Shown piece by piece: positions 9,449 to 18,071 of a stretch of 50,040 bases of DNA (positions are counted from its first letter, which is position 1; each line of letters begins with the position of its first letter). The stretch is from assembly GCA_026415195.1 (NCBI GenBank), contig JAOAHO010000017.1, positions 1 through 50,040 of the forward strand, given 5' to 3'. Under the pieces are notes generated by a model. That model saw nothing but the letters and a program-made list of their open reading frames with translations, ran no database searches and was not told the origin of the DNA. This DNA comes from Bacteroidia bacterium. GTDB lineage: Bacteria > Bacteroidota > Bacteroidia > B-17B0 > Aurantibacillaceae. The position numbers were made by a program, and so were the translations under genes.

Positions 9449-10596
9449 GAAGTTTTTTTTGTTTTTTGTTTATTTGTTTTTCTTTAAATCTTTTTCCTTA
9501 TGATACGGCGGAAGCAAGGAAAATCATAAAAAAATTATGCAGCCCGAAGCTTCATGGCAGGGGCTACTACAGGAAAGGAGTGCATAAAGCTGCCCGTTTT
9601 TTAATAAAGGAATTGAAAAAAAACAATATGAAACCCTTGTTTGGCAAGGATTATTCGATGGAATTTGCTCACCCCGTTAACATTTTTGAGGATGATCCTG
9701 TATTGGAAATTAACGGAAAAAAGCTTATACCCGGGAAAGAATTTGTTCTTGACCCTTCATTTCCCAAATTTTCATTAGATACCACGTTTGATTTGCCCGT
9801 AATGCCAAGTCGTAAAGTAACGGGCAAAGGGATCGGCTTTCGCTTGAAATTTACTTCCAAATTAACCTGGGGCGTGAGCACTTCATGGAGCGATGACCCG
9901 GAAGTACAAATACTTAAGGGCGCATCCGACACCATCATCCGTTCCATCAGATTAATAAACCCTGCACGATTGGAACCGGAATTCAAAGAATATATCGTGG
10001 GCGGGTACACCGATGGGGGAAGCAACGACTCTATGATAGTGTTTTGTGCCCATTACGACCATTTGGGACGCATGGGGCCGTCTTCGTTGTTTGCAGGTGC
10101 AAACGACAATGCATCGGGCACTTGCATGGTTACCATGCTGATGCGTTATTTTAATCCTGTAAAGAAGCAACTCCCGCGCTATCGGTTGGTATTTATTTAT
10201 TTTCCTGCAGAAGAAGCCGGACTTTTGGGATCCAGGTTTTTCAACGATTATCCGCCTATCGATTTAAAAAAAATAAAGTTTTTAATTAACTTTGACTTAT
10301 TGGGTTCAGGAGAAGAAGGCATGATGGTGGTTAATGCCACGGAATTTAAAAGGGAATTCGAATTACTGCAATCGTTGAACAGGCAATATGGCCGCGTGAA
10401 AGAAATTCGATCGAGGGGGCCTGCCGCCAACAGTGATCATTATTGGTTTTACAAAAACGGAGTGCCGTGTTTTTTTATTTATACCTTAGGCGGAAAGCCT
10501 TATTATCATGATGTGAATGATTTGCCCGCAGCGCTCTCGTTATATGCTTTTAACGATATTTTTAATCTTATAATCTCTTTTATCCGGCAACTTTGA
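9445..10596 (+). CDS. Exported M28-family metallopeptidase
   Basis: Probable zinc aminopeptidase of family M28, sent to the periplasm or outside. From ATG 9445 the protein begins with a signal peptide (MRSFFCFLFICFSLNLFP). The di-zinc ligands are visible in order: His in FCAHYDHLG, Asp in GANDNASGT, the catalytic/ligand Glu pair in PAEEAGLLGS, Asp in INFDLLGSG, and His in YYHDVNDLP. A more upstream ATG at 9427 would put extra residues before the signal peptide, and 9445 makes an ATGA overlap with the preceding gene, so 9445 is preferred. The 383 residues are typical of a single catalytic domain. Substrate unknown. Confidence 0.9.
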   Translation: MRSFFCFLFICFSLNLFPYDTAEARKIIKKLCSPKLHGRGYYRKGVHKAARFLIKELKKNNMKPLFGKDYSMEFAHPVNIFEDDPVLEINGKKLIPGKEFVLDPSFPKFSLDTTFDLPVMPSRKVTGKGIGFRLKFTSKLTWGVSTSWSDDPEVQILKGASDTIIRSIRLINPARLEPEFKEYIVGGYTDGGSNDSMIVFCAHYDHLGRMGPSSLFAGANDNASGTCMVTMLMRYFNPVKKQLPRYRLVFIYFPAEEAGLLGSRFFNDYPPIDLKKIKFLINFDLLGSGEEGMMVVNATEFKREFELLQSLNRQYGRVKEIRSRGPAANSDHYWFYKNGVPCFFIYTLGGKPYYHDVNDLPAALSLYAFNDIFNLIISFIRQL

Positions 10597-11158
10597 ATGA
10601 ACATCGCTCAACCACTTTCCATTTCAAAGAGTCCCATTCCAGCAGGCTTAAGCAATCGGCTCTAAAACAGGCTTCATAGGTCCGGTTCGAAAATTCACGG
10701 TGCAGGGCATCGTATGTATCAGGCTTAACATCTCTGAAGGCAAGGGTTATATGAGGATGAAAAGGCCTTTGATGTTTTTTCTCAGTTAACAAGTTCCATT
10801 CACGTGAAGCAAAATCCCTGAAGTTTTCATAAAGCATATGCAACTGCCTGTTTTCAACAGGCCGGACAAAAACAACCCGGTTTTCCGGAAAAAAACCGAA
10901 ATCTTTAAGACAAATGTCAAAGTTGTTAAACTCAAAGCGCTGAAAAGACTGCCGTATAAAATCCGCTTTGACAGATCTACACAAGAACGGACGATGAATG
11001 GTAATATGTGCAGGCGACCTGAGCGCAGCCTTGCATCCATAGTTGTTCATAATGTGAAGCTTCATGTTTTCCAGCTCGGAAAGCAAGGGTTCCGAAGGCA
11101 CAAGGGCAACAAAAAATCGGACCGGCACATCGGTTTTATTTTCTGAAAAACTTTTCAA
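10580..11158 (-). CDS. 2H phosphoesterase (2'-5' RNA ligase / LigT-like)
   Basis: 192-residue member of the 2H phosphoesterase superfamily, defined by two H-x-T/S-x motifs: HITIHRPF near residue 56 and HITLAFRD near residue 137. Relatives act on RNA 2',3'-cyclic phosphates or 2'-5' linkages; the substrate here cannot be read from sequence. The frame only opens after a stop just upstream, so the start is TTG 11158 or a GTG at 11128 (MPVRFFVALVPSE). It converges on the M28 peptidase gene with a 17-bp 3' overlap. Confidence 0.82.
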   Translation of the reverse strand: MKSFSENKTDVPVRFFVALVPSEPLLSELENMKLHIMNNYGCKAALRSPAHITIHRPFLCRSVKADFIRQSFQRFEFNNFDICLKDFGFFPENRVVFVRPVENRQLHMLYENFRDFASREWNLLTEKKHQRPFHPHITLAFRDVKPDTYDALHREFSNRTYEACFRADCLSLLEWDSLKWKVVERCSFKVAG

Positions 11159-11170
11159 GCCTTAAATTTT

Positions 11171-11178
11171 TATATTTG
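11171..11178 (+). promoter_or_regulatory. Bacteroidota -7 promoter element for the nucleotidyltransferase operon
   Basis: TATATTTG matches the TAnnTTTG -7 consensus of the Bacteroidota primary sigma factor and lies 19 bp before the ATG at 11198. No clear -33 TTG is seen at the usual spacing, so the call rests on the -7 box and its position. Confidence 0.5.
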
Positions 11179-11197
11179 CGAAATTATTGGAATTCCT

Positions 11198-12205
11198 ATG
11201 AAATTAATAATTCCCATGGCGGGGAAAGGCAAGCGCATGCGCCCTCACACATTGACGGTTCCAAAGCCACTGATAAAACTTGCCGGAAAACCTGTAGTAC
11301 AAAGAATAGCCGAAAGCATCAATATGGTTTGCGGCGAACCCCTCGAGGAAGTGGGATTTGTAATACACCCCGACTTCGGTGTTGAAGTTGAGGAAAAACT
11401 TATGGATATAGCCAAAAATCTGGGAGCAAAAGGTAAAATATTTTATCAGGAGGAACCGCTTGGTACAGCCCACGCCGTTTACTGTGCCGAGGCCATGTTG
11501 GAAGGTAAAACGCTTATTGCTTTTGCCGACACCCTCTTCAGGGCCTCGTTCAAAATGGACATAAAAGAAGACGGCATCATTTGGGTGAAGGAAGTGGAGG
11601 ATCCTTCCGCATTTGGGGTGGTTAAAACCAACGAAAAAGGATATATTTCTGAATTTATTGAAAAACCATCGGAGCCCGTGAGCAGGTTGGCTATCATCGG
11701 TATTTATTATTTTAAAGATGCCGCCCTGCTGAAGCAGGAAATCAAGTTTTTGCTGGACAACAACATTAAAGAAAAAGGAGAGTTTCAATTAACCAATGCA
11801 CTTGAAAATTTGAAAAACAAAGGAGTGTTGTTTAAGCCCGCTACCATTGATGAATGGCTTGACTGCGGCAACAAGGACATTACCCTTCAAACACATGCAA
11901 GAGTAATTCAGTTGGCATTAGAGAATAATGAAAAATTGCGGGGGAATTTTAAGCAAAAAAATTCTGTTATTATTGAACCATGCTTCTTAGCCGACGGAGT
12001 TGTGATTGAAAACAGCATCATTGGCCCACACGTAAGCGTGGAAAAAAATGCTGTTTTGAAAAACACTGTTATTTCAAATTCCATCGTCGGAGAACATGCC
12101 CTGATTGAAAACGGAATAATTAATTGGTCGATGATTGGTGAACACGCTGTTTTGAAAGAAAAAGAAAAGTCATACAGTTTGGGCGCCTATTCTGTTTGTG
12201 AGTGA
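11198..12205 (+). CDS. Sugar-1-phosphate nucleotidyltransferase with hexapeptide tail
   Basis: Makes an NDP-sugar from a sugar-1-phosphate and NTP. The N-terminal signature IIPMAGKGKRMRPHT followed by VPKPLIKLAGKPV is the Rossmann-like nucleotidyltransferase (RmlA/GlmU-like) active site; EEPLGTAHAV and IAFADTLF provide base- and metal-binding residues. After about residue 240, repeating I/V-E-N-S-I-I-G-like hexads indicate a left-handed beta-helix. The exact sugar and base are not readable. First gene of the overlapping set with TPR, DUF4292 and EnvC-like genes, which suggests an envelope role. Its stop overlaps the next GTG start. Confidence 0.88.
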   Translation: MKLIIPMAGKGKRMRPHTLTVPKPLIKLAGKPVVQRIAESINMVCGEPLEEVGFVIHPDFGVEVEEKLMDIAKNLGAKGKIFYQEEPLGTAHAVYCAEAMLEGKTLIAFADTLFRASFKMDIKEDGIIWVKEVEDPSAFGVVKTNEKGYISEFIEKPSEPVSRLAIIGIYYFKDAALLKQEIKFLLDNNIKEKGEFQLTNALENLKNKGVLFKPATIDEWLDCGNKDITLQTHARVIQLALENNEKLRGNFKQKNSVIIEPCFLADGVVIENSIIGPHVSVEKNAVLKNTVISNSIVGEHALIENGIINWSMIGEHAVLKEKEKSYSLGAYSVCE

Positions 12206-13929
12206 AAGGGTGGGGAATAGCCATAGTTGTTCTTTTTTTAATATCGTGTAAGTCCAGGAAAAACGCTTTATCGGAAATATCCCTTTCCGATCGGGAACAA
12301 TTGTTTTCCTTTTTGTATGTGGAGGGGGTGAGTGCCCGACTCAAGAATGACTTCCAGGCTTCCCTTGAGAAAATGGAACAGTGCCGTAAGCTGTTGCCTA
12401 AGCAGCCGGCGCCATACTACGAAACGGCTCTTTCGCTGCACTTAATGGGTAGAACTTCCGATGCCGTTCCCTATTCTGAAAAAGCCTATGCTATGGGCCC
12501 CCAAAATATATGGTATGGCCTTTTTTATGCCGATTTATTGTCGGCAACGGGGCAAATACAGATGTCGGCTAAGGTTAAAGAAAAAATTTTTAAGGATTTT
12601 CCGAACGACTTTGAAGTTTGCCTTCGGTTAGCGGAAGACTACAAAAAATTAGGCATGTCAGAACGCGCTTTGGAGTGGCTTAACCGGGCCGAAGATATTC
12701 TTGGGATTTCGGAAGAAATTACTCTTGAAAAAACTTCTCTGTTACAAGAGAAAAAAAATTTTGAACTAATTGAAAAGGAATATATTAAGCTCATTCGTTC
12801 CGACAGCACCGAACCCCGTTACTGGAATTATCTGGCCGAGCTTTATTTAAATCATAACCGGCATGATAAGGCATTTTGGATTTACGATCATATTTTTAAA
12901 ATTCAACCCGATTATCCGCCAGCGCTTATCACTATTGCCGGATATCATATAGATAAAATGAATTTTCAGGATGGTATGGAATATGTAATGAAAGTGATCA
13001 TTACCCCGGAAGCCGATATGGCCACCAAATCAAAAGTATTATCAGCTCTCGAGCTTTCTTATCTTGAAAACAAATCAAACGGCGTATTGGAGCAAGGACT
13101 TGTTACAGCCATACAGAGCCTTTATAAGCATTTTCCCAACCACTTCGAATCGAATTACTGGATGTCGAGATATTACAGTATTTATAATTCCCGCCCCGAC
13201 AGCGCACATTTCTTTCTTAAATCATGTTTGAGTTATGATAAGTCGCGCCCGGATATTTTCAAATCTGTTTTAGAGTATTATATTGATACTAAGCAATGGG
13301 ACTCATGTTTGCATTATTCCAAATTAGCAACAGAACTGTACCCTAATGAGCCGTTTTTCTACTTTTCAAAAGGAATGGCTTTATACTATAAATCGGATTA
13401 TGATAAATGTATAACGGAATTCAAATTTGCCCTGGAAATCCCTGCCATTTCGAAAAAAGATGTAATTTCTTGTTTGTTTTATTTGGCCAAGGCTTATGAC
13501 AAACTAAAAAAATATTCCGAGTCGGACCAGGCACACGAAAACATTTTGAAAATGAACCCGGATTATGCACCTGCATTAAACAATTATGCTTGGATGCTTT
13601 TGGAGCGCAAAACCCATTTTGAAAAGGCTGAAAAAATGGCTAAAAAGGCGTATGACCTTTATCCCGACAGCCCACAGTATGCCGACACTTACGGCACGGT
13701 TTTGATGTTTACAAAAAAATATGCCGAGGCCTATGAAAAATTTAAGCTTGCTCACAGCTTATTGCCTGAAAAGCCCCTCTATTTGGAACACATGGGGGAT
13801 GCGCTGTTTCTTTTAGGCAGGAAAAAAGAGGCTGTTGAAATGTGGAACGCTGCCATACAAAAAGGCGGGGATAAAGTTGTATTAACCAAAAAAATAAATT
13901 CGGGAATAACGAATGAATATACACCTTAA
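12202..13929 (+). CDS. TPR-repeat lipoprotein
   Basis: 575-residue lipoprotein built of tetratricopeptide repeats. The start is GTG 12202, overlapping the upstream TGA, which gives a short signal peptide and the lipobox LISC with the lipid-bearing Cys at residue 16. From about residue 35 to the end there are successive helix-turn-helix units with A..YPD/P pairs, such as NPDYAPALNNYAWML and YPDSPQYADTYGTVLM. TPR solenoids are protein-binding scaffolds, so an outer-membrane assembly role is plausible but not shown. The last 17 bp overlap the DUF4292 gene. Confidence 0.85.
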   Translation: MKGWGIAIVVLFLISCKSRKNALSEISLSDREQLFSFLYVEGVSARLKNDFQASLEKMEQCRKLLPKQPAPYYETALSLHLMGRTSDAVPYSEKAYAMGPQNIWYGLFYADLLSATGQIQMSAKVKEKIFKDFPNDFEVCLRLAEDYKKLGMSERALEWLNRAEDILGISEEITLEKTSLLQEKKNFELIEKEYIKLIRSDSTEPRYWNYLAELYLNHNRHDKAFWIYDHIFKIQPDYPPALITIAGYHIDKMNFQDGMEYVMKVIITPEADMATKSKVLSALELSYLENKSNGVLEQGLVTAIQSLYKHFPNHFESNYWMSRYYSIYNSRPDSAHFFLKSCLSYDKSRPDIFKSVLEYYIDTKQWDSCLHYSKLATELYPNEPFFYFSKGMALYYKSDYDKCITEFKFALEIPAISKKDVISCLFYLAKAYDKLKKYSESDQAHENILKMNPDYAPALNNYAWMLLERKTHFEKAEKMAKKAYDLYPDSPQYADTYGTVLMFTKKYAEAYEKFKLAHSLLPEKPLYLEHMGDALFLLGRKKEAVEMWNAAIQKGGDKVVLTKKINSGITNEYTP

Positions 13930-14800
13930 AAATAATCTTTTTTTTATTTTATTCTTTATTCCCCTTTTTTTTCTTAATTATCATTGTAAAGGAAAGAAAA
14001 AATCACAAAGAAAAAAAGACGTTGTGATTATATCCGATTCCCTTCAAATGCAGAATTGTAAAGTCCCTTCTTTAAAAACCTCCGAGTTAATACAAAAAAT
14101 GAATGCAGCTGAACTTACTTTTAAAACACTTACAATTAAAGCCCAATGTTCCTTTACGCTTGATGAAAACGCTGAAGATGTGGATTTAAAAATCAGAATA
14201 ATTAAGGATAGCTTAATATGGGTTCATATTGATTATTTGTCCATTGACATAGCCAGGATATTGATTACTAATGACTCATTAAAATTTATCAATTACCGTC
14301 AAAAACAATATTTGTCGGAGCCCATTGATCTGCTTTCTAAGCTCTTAAATACTGAAGTGGATCTTACCTTGCTACAGGCTGCATTGGTGGGTAACAGTGC
14401 CGAGTTTTATTCCGATGACGATAAAATTCGCTCCTTTACCGATAAGGAATCGTGTATTTATCACCTTAGCACGTTGAAAAAAAGAAAATTACGAAAAGTA
14501 GAGGAGGGGAAAAAAGAACTCAATAAAATATTGCAGAACATTACCATTCAACCGGAAAATTTCAAAATCCTTACCAATGTCTTTCAAGAACCTGAGCAAA
14601 ACAGAAGTTTTATTGCGGAATACTCGGATTTTACTATGTCCGACAGTATTTTTGCACCTCGTCGTGTTGATATCCGATTGCAGGTAGGCAAGAAGGTCGA
14701 TGTAAAATTAAAGTATGTTCGTATGGAAAAAAATGCCAATACGCCTATATCATTTAAAATTCCTCCCAAGTACGAACGTGTTGTTGTTCGTAAAGATTAG
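13913..14800 (+). CDS. DUF4292-family probable lipoprotein
   Basis: 295 residues with a strongly hydrophobic N-terminus (FFILFFIPLFFLNYHC) and a Cys at residue 25 that could be lipidated, though the lipobox is poor. The body matches the DUF4292 pattern I know from Bacteroidota: INAAxLTFKTLTIKA-like opening, DSLIWVHIDYLSIDIARILIT, DSLKFINYRQKQYLSEP, and a late FxxPRRVDIRLQ stretch. The fold resembles LolA/LolB-like beta-barrel half-cones, which suggests lipoprotein handling; this is inference. It sits between a TPR lipoprotein and an EnvC-like protein and overlaps both. Confidence 0.8.
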   Translation: MNIHLKNNLFFILFFIPLFFLNYHCKGKKKSQRKKDVVIISDSLQMQNCKVPSLKTSELIQKMNAAELTFKTLTIKAQCSFTLDENAEDVDLKIRIIKDSLIWVHIDYLSIDIARILITNDSLKFINYRQKQYLSEPIDLLSKLLNTEVDLTLLQAALVGNSAEFYSDDDKIRSFTDKESCIYHLSTLKKRKLRKVEEGKKELNKILQNITIQPENFKILTNVFQEPEQNRSFIAEYSDFTMSDSIFAPRRVDIRLQVGKKVDVKLKYVRMEKNANTPISFKIPPKYERVVVRKD

Positions 14801-16112
14801 TTTGTTCTGCTTTTTTTCCATTGAATTAGTTTCTCAAACAAACAAGGCCCAACTGGAGCAAAAAAAGAACCAGATCCAAAAAGAAATTCAAACACTTAAC
14901 GACATTCTGAAAGAAACCAAAGCCAGCAAACGTAACTCGCTAAACCACCTGATTACTTTAAATACTAAAATTGAAAAAAGGAAAGAGCTCATCGAAACTA
15001 TTCAAGAAGAAATTGAAGTTTTGAACCGGCAATCTGCCAGGGTGCAAAGTGAAATTGAGTCGGTAAAGCAAACGCTCGTTTTATTGAAAAAGGAATATGC
15101 AACCATGATTCGCAGTGCTCAAAAACAAAGCAACCATATTGCCAAACTTTCTTTCATATTTTCTGCACACGATGTGAAGCAATCATTTTTGCGACTAAAG
15201 TATATTGGCCAATACTCTGATTTCAGAAAAAAACATGCACTTAAGATACTCCGTACGCAGCGTGAACTGGTAAAAAAATATCTGGATCTTCAGCAGATAA
15301 TCCGTGAAAAAAACACTTTGCTGGGAAATGAAATGGAAGAAAAAAACAAACTTGAAGAAGAAAAAACAAACAAGGAAATATTAGTGGCAGAACTTCAAAC
15401 CAAAGAAGAAGAAATAAAACAAAAGCTGGAAGAACATAAAAGAGAAATGGCCGCACTGAAAGAAGCCATACGTAAAATCATTGAAGAAGAAATGCGCAAG
15501 AGGGAAGAGGAGCGCAAAAGAAAGTTAGCCGAAATGGCCGCTGCCGAAAAGAAAAAGAAAGAAGAAGCACAAAACAAAGGCAACAGGAAAAACAACAAAA
15601 AAGACCATCAGGCCACGATTGAAAAAACTGAAGCAAAGGAGGTCGGGCAAGAAAAACTTATTACAGAAACCGACAGGGAAATGGAAGCACTCAGTCAAAA
15701 TTTTGAAGATAATCGGGGGAAATTACCCTGGCCTGTTCAGCGAGGCGTAATTTGTGAACCCTACGGAGAACACGAACACCCAGCCATTAAAGGTTTTATG
15801 GTAATGAATAACGGAGTGGAAATATGTTCAATTATGAATGCTGACGCGCGTTGCATATTTGATGGCGAGGTTACACGGGTGGCTCCGTCTCCGGCCGGAG
15901 GAAAAATGGTTATTGTCAGGCACGGGGAATATCTTAGTGTTTATACTCACTTGAGGGAGGCATATGTAAAACAGGGCGACAAAGTAAAGGCACGTCAGCC
16001 TATCGGTAAAATAATCGAAAATGAAGAAGAAGGTAAATCGACCATGAATTTTCAAATCTGGAAAGGACAAAAAACTTTGAATCCTTCCGAGTGGTTGGGC
16101 AGAGTAAATTAA
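14778..16112 (+). CDS. EnvC-like murein hydrolase activator (degenerate M23/LytM)
   Basis: Periplasmic coiled-coil protein with a C-terminal LytM domain. After a signal peptide (FVKISLFCFFSIELVSQ) come about 200 residues of charged coiled coil, a Lys/Glu/Asn-rich linker, and a LytM domain in the last 120 residues (LPWPVQRGVICEPYG, VYTHLREAYVKQGDKV). The zinc ligands of active M23 peptidases are altered: the GxDI aspartate is Glu (NNGVEIC) and the final HFEI-type His is Asn (MNFQIW). It therefore probably activates an amidase, as EnvC does, and does not cut peptidoglycan itself. The start is uncertain: GTG 14778 or TTG 14781 fit the signal peptide, and ATG 14715 is a longer option. Overlaps the DUF4292 gene. 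Confidence 0.87.
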   Translation: MLLFVKISLFCFFSIELVSQTNKAQLEQKKNQIQKEIQTLNDILKETKASKRNSLNHLITLNTKIEKRKELIETIQEEIEVLNRQSARVQSEIESVKQTLVLLKKEYATMIRSAQKQSNHIAKLSFIFSAHDVKQSFLRLKYIGQYSDFRKKHALKILRTQRELVKKYLDLQQIIREKNTLLGNEMEEKNKLEEEKTNKEILVAELQTKEEEIKQKLEEHKREMAALKEAIRKIIEEEMRKREEERKRKLAEMAAAEKKKKEEAQNKGNRKNNKKDHQATIEKTEAKEVGQEKLITETDREMEALSQNFEDNRGKLPWPVQRGVICEPYGEHEHPAIKGFMVMNNGVEICSIMNADARCIFDGEVTRVAPSPAGGKMVIVRHGEYLSVYTHLREAYVKQGDKVKARQPIGKIIENEEEGKSTMNFQIWKGQKTLNPSEWLGRVN

Positions 16113-17785
16113 GGTATTTTTTTTAAAGTAAGCAGGTTCGGATAATCATCCACCGTAAATTCTATAAATGTAAGTTTTTTGGATACCACATGTACTCCTT
16201 GCTCGTGGACAATCGGGATTGCCGGAAGATCTTCCATTAGAATGCTTTGCATTTTTTTATAACACAGATTTCTTTTTTCCGGATCTTTCAATGAAAGCGC
16301 TTCTTCATACAAGCGATCAAATTCGCTGTTTTTGTACCGGAAGAAATTAAAACCCAAAGGAGAAAAGTTATTGCCATAAAATATGGTAAAGAAATTTTCT
16401 TCATCCGGATATTTGGCAATCCATGAACGCATGAAATTGGACAATTCATGATTTTTGATTTTATCCCGAAAAACTGCCGGGTCTTCTTTAATAAAGTTTA
16501 CTTTAAGACCATATGCATTAAAGGTGGCCGAAAGGAATTCAATCACTTGTTTAGGGTATTTACCCACCACGTAGTGGATGGGAATAACCGTATGGTTTTT
16601 TTGATTAAAATAACCCGCTTGTGTCAGGAGTTTTTTGGCTTTATCGGGGTTGAAGGTTTCTTTATCAGGAAAATCATGGCTTTTAAAACCCGCTGGAATA
16701 ATGCCTAGGGCGGGTAAGGCAAGGTTTTTATAAAAGACTCCCGAGATTTTGCTTCGGTCAATCAAATGATAAATGGCCTTTCTGATGTAGTTGTTTTTCA
16801 TCGGGTTGGCAGAGGTTGCCGAGGCGGTATCATGGAATAATACGCCGATGAATTCAGTTTTGAAAATATTATTTATGACTAATTTAAATTTGTCTTCATA
16901 TTTCACATTAATCCTTCCGTTGTCATCCAACAGATCGGCCCCGAGTATATTTTGTATACCTGAAAGAATGTCGGTTTTATCATTAAGCAATTCGGCACAC
17001 GAGATATAATAATCTTTTACGAATTCGATTTTAACTCCGTCTATGTATGGATATAAATTTCCTTCTTCGTCCTGCAAAAAGTAATTCGGATTTTTTTTAA
17101 GAATGATTTTATCTTTGAAATTCCAATCTTTGATCATAAACGGCCCGCAACCCACGGGATGTTTTTTAAAATCATCTTTGTAACGCTCAACTGCTTCTTT
17201 GGGAACGACGCTGAAATAAGGTAAGGTTAAAATTTTGATGAAAGCGCTATGGGGCTTTTTAAGTTCCAGAATCAATGTGGTGTCGTTTGGTGCGTATATT
17301 CCATTTAACCTTCCCTTTTCATCTCTTTTAAGAAAGCTAAGGAAAGTAACGGCTCCGAAGTCTTTAATGGAATCGAGGCGCATGAAGCTATAATAAAAAT
17401 CTTTCGCCGTTACCCGCCTTCCTTTACCGTTTGTAAAGCAAGAGTCGTCGTGAAAATAGACATCTGACCTAAGTGTAAAAGTATACTTCATTAAGTCTTC
17501 GGAAATGGAGAATTTCCTTGCCACGCAGGGCGAAACATTTTTATCCGAATCCAGATAAACTAGGCCGTCAAAAATCTGATCGTTAATGAAATACTGCGCG
17601 CTGCTTAGGCCATAGCATGGATCGATCTCCGTAAGCTGCCCCGGCATGATCAAATTCACCACTAAGGGTTTTTCTTTTTCACCGGGTTTTTTTTTCGAAT
17701 CAGAGCAGGCACCGCAAAGCAGAATAAAAAAAAATATAATTAATTTAATTTGTTGGTGTGGTTTTTGCCTATGTTTGTCATCCAT
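16109..17785 (-). CDS. Peptide-type ABC transporter substrate-binding lipoprotein (SBP family 5)
   Basis: 558-residue solute-binding protein of the OppA/DppA class. Signal peptide with lipobox CGAC places the lipid-bearing Cys at residue 27. Family features: TEIDPCYGLSSAQYFINDQIFDGLVYLD, then RRVTAKDFYYSFMRL (the conserved V-x-A-x-D-x-x-x-S motif), HPVGCGPFMIKDW, and NYIRKAIYHLIDRSKI. It most likely binds peptides, but no permease or ATPase gene lies nearby, so the partner transporter is elsewhere or absent. The 3' end overlaps the EnvC-like gene by 4 bp. A good promoter precedes it. Confidence 0.88.
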   Translation of the reverse strand: MDDKHRQKPHQQIKLIIFFFILLCGACSDSKKKPGEKEKPLVVNLIMPGQLTEIDPCYGLSSAQYFINDQIFDGLVYLDSDKNVSPCVARKFSISEDLMKYTFTLRSDVYFHDDSCFTNGKGRRVTAKDFYYSFMRLDSIKDFGAVTFLSFLKRDEKGRLNGIYAPNDTTLILELKKPHSAFIKILTLPYFSVVPKEAVERYKDDFKKHPVGCGPFMIKDWNFKDKIILKKNPNYFLQDEEGNLYPYIDGVKIEFVKDYYISCAELLNDKTDILSGIQNILGADLLDDNGRINVKYEDKFKLVINNIFKTEFIGVLFHDTASATSANPMKNNYIRKAIYHLIDRSKISGVFYKNLALPALGIIPAGFKSHDFPDKETFNPDKAKKLLTQAGYFNQKNHTVIPIHYVVGKYPKQVIEFLSATFNAYGLKVNFIKEDPAVFRDKIKNHELSNFMRSWIAKYPDEENFFTIFYGNNFSPLGFNFFRYKNSEFDRLYEEALSLKDPEKRNLCYKKMQSILMEDLPAIPIVHEQGVHVVSKKLTFIEFTVDDYPNLLTLKKIP

Positions 17786-17795
17786 AATTTGACAT

Positions 17796-17825
17796 CAAAT
17801 ATAACACACACCTTATTAAGAACAA
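17796..17825 (-). promoter_or_regulatory. Promoter for the SBP lipoprotein gene
   Basis: On the minus strand a TTG (17825-17823) is followed after 19 bp by TATATTTG (17803-17796). This matches the Bacteroidota -33/-7 promoter pattern and ends 10 bp before the ATG of the solute-binding protein. It is the best-formed promoter in the window. Confidence 0.65.
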
Positions 17826-17910
17826 TGTTAATTTAATGTTGAGTAAGCGAATTCATGTATGTAAAGTTCCTGCTATACGGGTTCGGTTTTCAAATATTAA
17901 ACATATTGCT

Positions 17911-17918
17911 TAAATTTG
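17911..17918 (+). promoter_or_regulatory. -7 promoter element for tRNA-Ala
   Basis: TAAATTTG fits TAnnTTTG and lies 10 bp before the tRNA 5' end. A TTTTC at 17887-17891 sits where the -33 TTG would be, one base off. The promoter may also serve the aminotransferase gene downstream of the tRNA. Confidence 0.55.
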
Positions 17919-17928
17919 CGAAGAATTT

Positions 17929-18002
17929 GGGGCATTAGCTCAGCTGGCTAGAGCGCAACAATGGCATTGTTGAGGTCATCGGTTCGACTCCGATATGCTC
18001 CA
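17929..18002 (+). tRNA. tRNA-Ala (anticodon GGC)
   Basis: Complete cloverleaf by eye. Acceptor GGGGCAT pairs with ATGCTCC and includes the G3-U70 wobble that marks alanine tRNAs. D arm GCTC/GAGC; anticodon stem CAACA/TGTTG with loop ATGGCAT, giving anticodon GGC, which reads GCC; T arm ATCGG/CCGAT with loop TTCGACT. The discriminator is A at 18002. The next bases are CCT, so CCA is not encoded and must be added after transcription. Confidence 0.96.
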
Positions 18003-18071
18003 CCTGGTCCATTTAATTCTTTTCTTTTCCTTTTCCTTTGGTTTCATTGAAATTCCTTATTATTGCCCTAC

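Noticed and set aside
17929-18002. tRNA-Ala as an integration site for a mobile element
   Set aside because: No integrase gene and no direct repeat of the tRNA 3' end was found; the flanking genes are ordinary.
18063-18071. TTG start for the aminotransferase
   Set aside because: ATG 18072 gives the usual length and the family N-terminus (MYLSDRIKAIS).
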